The position numbers and the translations under genes were made by a program. This document shows positions 6,542 to 8,483 of a DNA stretch of 8,483 nucleotides, one piece after another (positions within the stretch are counted from its first letter, which is position 1; each line of letters opens with the position of its first letter). The notes beneath the pieces were generated by a model. It saw only the letters and a program-made list of their open reading frames with translations, made no database searches and was not told the DNA's origin. Where the stretch lies: NCBI GenBank assembly GCA_021819255.1, contig JAKART010000077.1, positions 1 through 8,483 on the forward strand. Direction: 5' to 3'. This stretch comes from Acidobacteriota bacterium (lineage in GTDB: Bacteria; Acidobacteriota; Terriglobia; Terriglobales; Acidobacteriaceae).

Positions 6542-6569
6542 TTGATCCCCGGCGAGGCCTTGCTATCCT
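6542..6569 (+). promoter_or_regulatory. Candidate sigma70-type promoter of the GH57 gene
   Basis: TTGATC (6542-6547) is separated by 16 bases from TATCCT (6564-6569), which is preceded by TGC as in an extended -10. Transcription would begin around 6576-6577, essentially at the ATG, so the mRNA could be leaderless. No clear SD precedes the ATG, which fits. Based on pattern only. Confidence 0.42.
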
Positions 6570-6576
6570 TGAAGCG

Positions 6577-8483
6577 ATGTCGGCAACCCGCAAACCAGCC
6601 CCCTCCGCAGCTCCGCCTCAGCGTTTTCTTTGCGTTCACGGTCATTTTTACCAGCCGCCGCGCGAGAATCCGTGGCTGGAGACCGTAGAGCTGCAAGAGT
6701 CGGCAGCGCCCTACCACGATTGGAACGACCGCATTACGGCGGAGTGCTACGCCCCCAACGGGGCTTCGCGGATCGTGAATCAGCAGCGCCAGATCATTCG
6801 CATCGTGAACAACTACGCGCGCATGAGCTTCAACTTTGGCCCCACGCTGCTGAGCTGGCTGGAGGGGTTCGCTCCCCGGACCTACCGGATGATCCTGGAC
6901 GCCGACCAGGCCAGCACTGCGCTGTACTCCCACCACGGGTCTGCCCTGGCCCAGGTGTACAACCATGTGATTCTGCCCCTGGCCTCCGAGCGGGATGCGC
7001 GCACCCAGATCCGCTGGGGCATCGCCGACTTTGAGCATCGTTTTGGCCGCAAACCGGAGGGCATGTGGCTGGCTGAGACGGCCGTCTCCCGCTGGGTGCT
7101 GGATCTGCTGGCCCAGGAGGGTATCCGCTTCACCATCCTGGCGCCACACCAGTGCGCCCGGGTGCGTAGACTGCGAGAGGCCGCGCCGGAGGCAAGGCCG
7201 GTGGGCGCGGAGCGCGCGGGAGATTTCAGGGCGGACAAAGCGAGCGCTGACCACCCAAGCTCACTCGAAGAGCCCTGGACGGAGACCCCCAACGCCACCG
7301 TAGACCCCACCCGTCCGTACCGTGTGAAGCTGGATGCGGGCCGCTCCATTGCGGTTTTCTTCTACGATGGCCCAGCCTCCCGCGCCATCGCCTTTGAGGG
7401 CCTGCTGAACGATGGGGAGAGCTTTGCGCGGCGGCTCATGGCCGGCTTCCACGCCGAAGATCCCGGCGGCGCGCCGCAACTGGTGCATGTGGCCACCGAC
7501 GGCGAGTCTTACGGCCACCATCACCACTACGGCGAGATGGCCCTGAGCTACGCGCTGCACTGGATCCGAGAGAACCAGCAGGCGCGGCTGACCAACTATG
7601 GCGAGTTCCTGGAGAACTTCCCGCCGGCCTGGGAGGCAGAGGTAGCCGAGAACACCTCCTGGTCTTGCAGCCACGGGGTAGAGCGCTGGCGCTCCGATTG
7701 CGGGTGCAACGGAGGACGGGCGGGCTGGAATCAGCGCTGGCGCGCGCCCCTGCGCGAGGCGTTGGATCTGCTGCGGGACCGCACCGCTCCGCTGGCCGAG
7801 GCCGTAGCCAAGCCGCTGCTCAAGGATCTTTGGGCTGCCCGGGATGCCTACATTCATGTGATTCTGGACCGTTCCTCCGACAATCTGGATCGCTTCTTCA
7901 CAGCGCAGGCCACTCATATCCTGAGTCCTGAGGAACGCACCACCGCTCTGGAGCTGCTGGAGCTGGAGCGCCATACCCAGTTGATGTACACCTCCTGCGG
8001 GTGGTTCTTTGACGACATCTCCGGCATAGAGACGGTGCAGATCATGGCCTACGCCGGCCGGGTGCTTCAGTTGGCCCACCGGCTCTTCGCCGATCCTGCG
8101 CTTTGCTCGGCCACCGAAGCTCCCATCCGTTCCCCTCACCAGCTTGAGGCGGAGTTTTTGCGCATCCTGGCGCGGGCCCAGAGCAACGATCCGGCCGCGG
8201 GTGACGGCGCGGACGTCTATCGCCGCTTTGTCAACGCGGGCCGGCTGGATCTGGAGAGCGTGGGCGCGCACTACGCCATCAGCTCGATCTTCCGCAGCTA
8301 TCCGGACGCGGGCCGGATCTTCTGCTTCGACGTCCGCCGCCACGACTACGACGTGTTTGCCTCCGGCCGCGGGCGCTTTGCCTTCGGGCGGGCGACCCTG
8401 TGCTCACAGATCACCGAGGAGTGCGAGGAGATCTGCTTCGCCGTGCTCCACCTGGGCGACCAGAATCTTTCGGCAGCGGTGAG
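6577..8483 (+). CDS. GH57-type glycoside hydrolase with DUF3536-like C-terminal region, 5' part
   Basis: The frame is open from ATG 6577 to the right edge: 635 complete codons, with the C-terminus outside the window. A short Ala/Pro-rich tail (residues 1-15) precedes the GH57 region-1 motif HGHFYQPP (21-28) and PYHDWNDRITAECYAPN, typical of the DUF3536 subgroup. MWLAETA carries Glu167 at the expected nucleophile position. ATDGESYGHHHHYGE carries Asp308 at the expected acid/base position. The DUF3536-like part follows, with CSHGVERWRSDCGC and MYTSCGWFFDDISG. Known GH57 members act on alpha-glucans by a retaining mechanism (amylases, branching enzymes); the DUF3536 subgroup has no substrate that I can state with confidence. 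No signal peptide is seen, so it is probably cytoplasmic. A polar, low-complexity stretch at about residues 199-241 looks like an insertion before DPTRPYRV. It has its own candidate promoter and may not be co-regulated with the membrane proteins upstream. Confidence 0.93.
   Translation, partial: MSATRKPAPSAAPPQRFLCVHGHFYQPPRENPWLETVELQESAAPYHDWNDRITAECYAPNGASRIVNQQRQIIRIVNNYARMSFNFGPTLLSWLEGFAPRTYRMILDADQASTALYSHHGSALAQVYNHVILPLASERDARTQIRWGIADFEHRFGRKPEGMWLAETAVSRWVLDLLAQEGIRFTILAPHQCARVRRLREAAPEARPVGAERAGDFRADKASADHPSSLEEPWTETPNATVDPTRPYRVKLDAGRSIAVFFYDGPASRAIAFEGLLNDGESFARRLMAGFHAEDPGGAPQLVHVATDGESYGHHHHYGEMALSYALHWIRENQQARLTNYGEFLENFPPAWEAEVAENTSWSCSHGVERWRSDCGCNGGRAGWNQRWRAPLREALDLLRDRTAPLAEAVAKPLLKDLWAARDAYIHVILDRSSDNLDRFFTAQATHILSPEERTTALELLELERHTQLMYTSCGWFFDDISGIETVQIMAYAGRVLQLAHRLFADPALCSATEAPIRSPHQLEAEFLRILARAQSNDPAAGDGADVYRRFVNAGRLDLESVGAHYAISSIFRSYPDAGRIFCFDVRRHDYDVFASGRGRFAFGRATLCSQITEECEEICFAVLHLGDQNLSAAV

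Noticed and set aside
7261..8343. Long open frame on the minus strand (360 codons) opposite the GH57 gene
   Set aside because: The + strand frame here carries conserved GH57/DUF3536 motifs throughout; the minus product has no family features.

Overview
The window is GC-rich and all recognisable genes lie on the + strand. The gene content (a tandem family of polytopic GT-C-type membrane proteins beside a GH57/DUF3536 protein), the high GC and the free use of TTG starts behind strong Shine-Dalgarno (SD) sites suggest a bacterium of the Acidobacteriota (Terriglobia-like). That placement is an inference from family knowledge; no rRNA or other taxonomic marker is present.

Layout: (1) 2-934 is the 3' part of a first paralogue (call it A), cut by the left edge. 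(2) 1033-2688 is a full-length paralogue, B. (3) 2846-4609 is a different polytopic protein, C, with a WRDE...EGHP signature. Its first ~20 codons and ribosome binding site (RBS) are copied from the A/B/D family, and a second plausible start lies at 3152. (4) 4712-6457 is a third full-length paralogue, D. (5) 6577-8483 is the first 635 codons of a GH57-type glycosidase with a DUF3536-type C-terminal region, cut by the right edge. This is the largest coding region in the window.

A, B and D are clearly products of tandem duplication. They share a C-terminal SRWPY...GTLYVVRY signature; B and D also share near-identical N-terminal halves, the same RBS/start block (GGAGG-CTCN-TTG-CAA-CTC) and a DDG motif in the first external loop. 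The A-B spacer and the B-C spacer are also alignable copies (58 of 80 positions), so spacers were duplicated along with genes. Protein C sits inside this array, flanked by two copies of the 67-nt start block (2836-2902 and 4702-4768). This looks like insertion into, or recombination at, a start site of the array.

Function: A-D are probably integral inner-membrane glycosyltransferases of the GT-C fold (ArnT/PMT-like, lipid-linked sugar donor), acceptor unknown. The GH57/DUF3536 protein is probably an alpha-glucan-active or related enzyme. It has its own candidate promoter and may be leaderless, so it need not belong to the same transcription unit. I saw no tRNA, rRNA, CRISPR array, transposase or convincing rho-independent terminator. 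I do not see clear evidence of a wholly new system. The unusual part is the rearranged, tandemly duplicated membrane-protein array.
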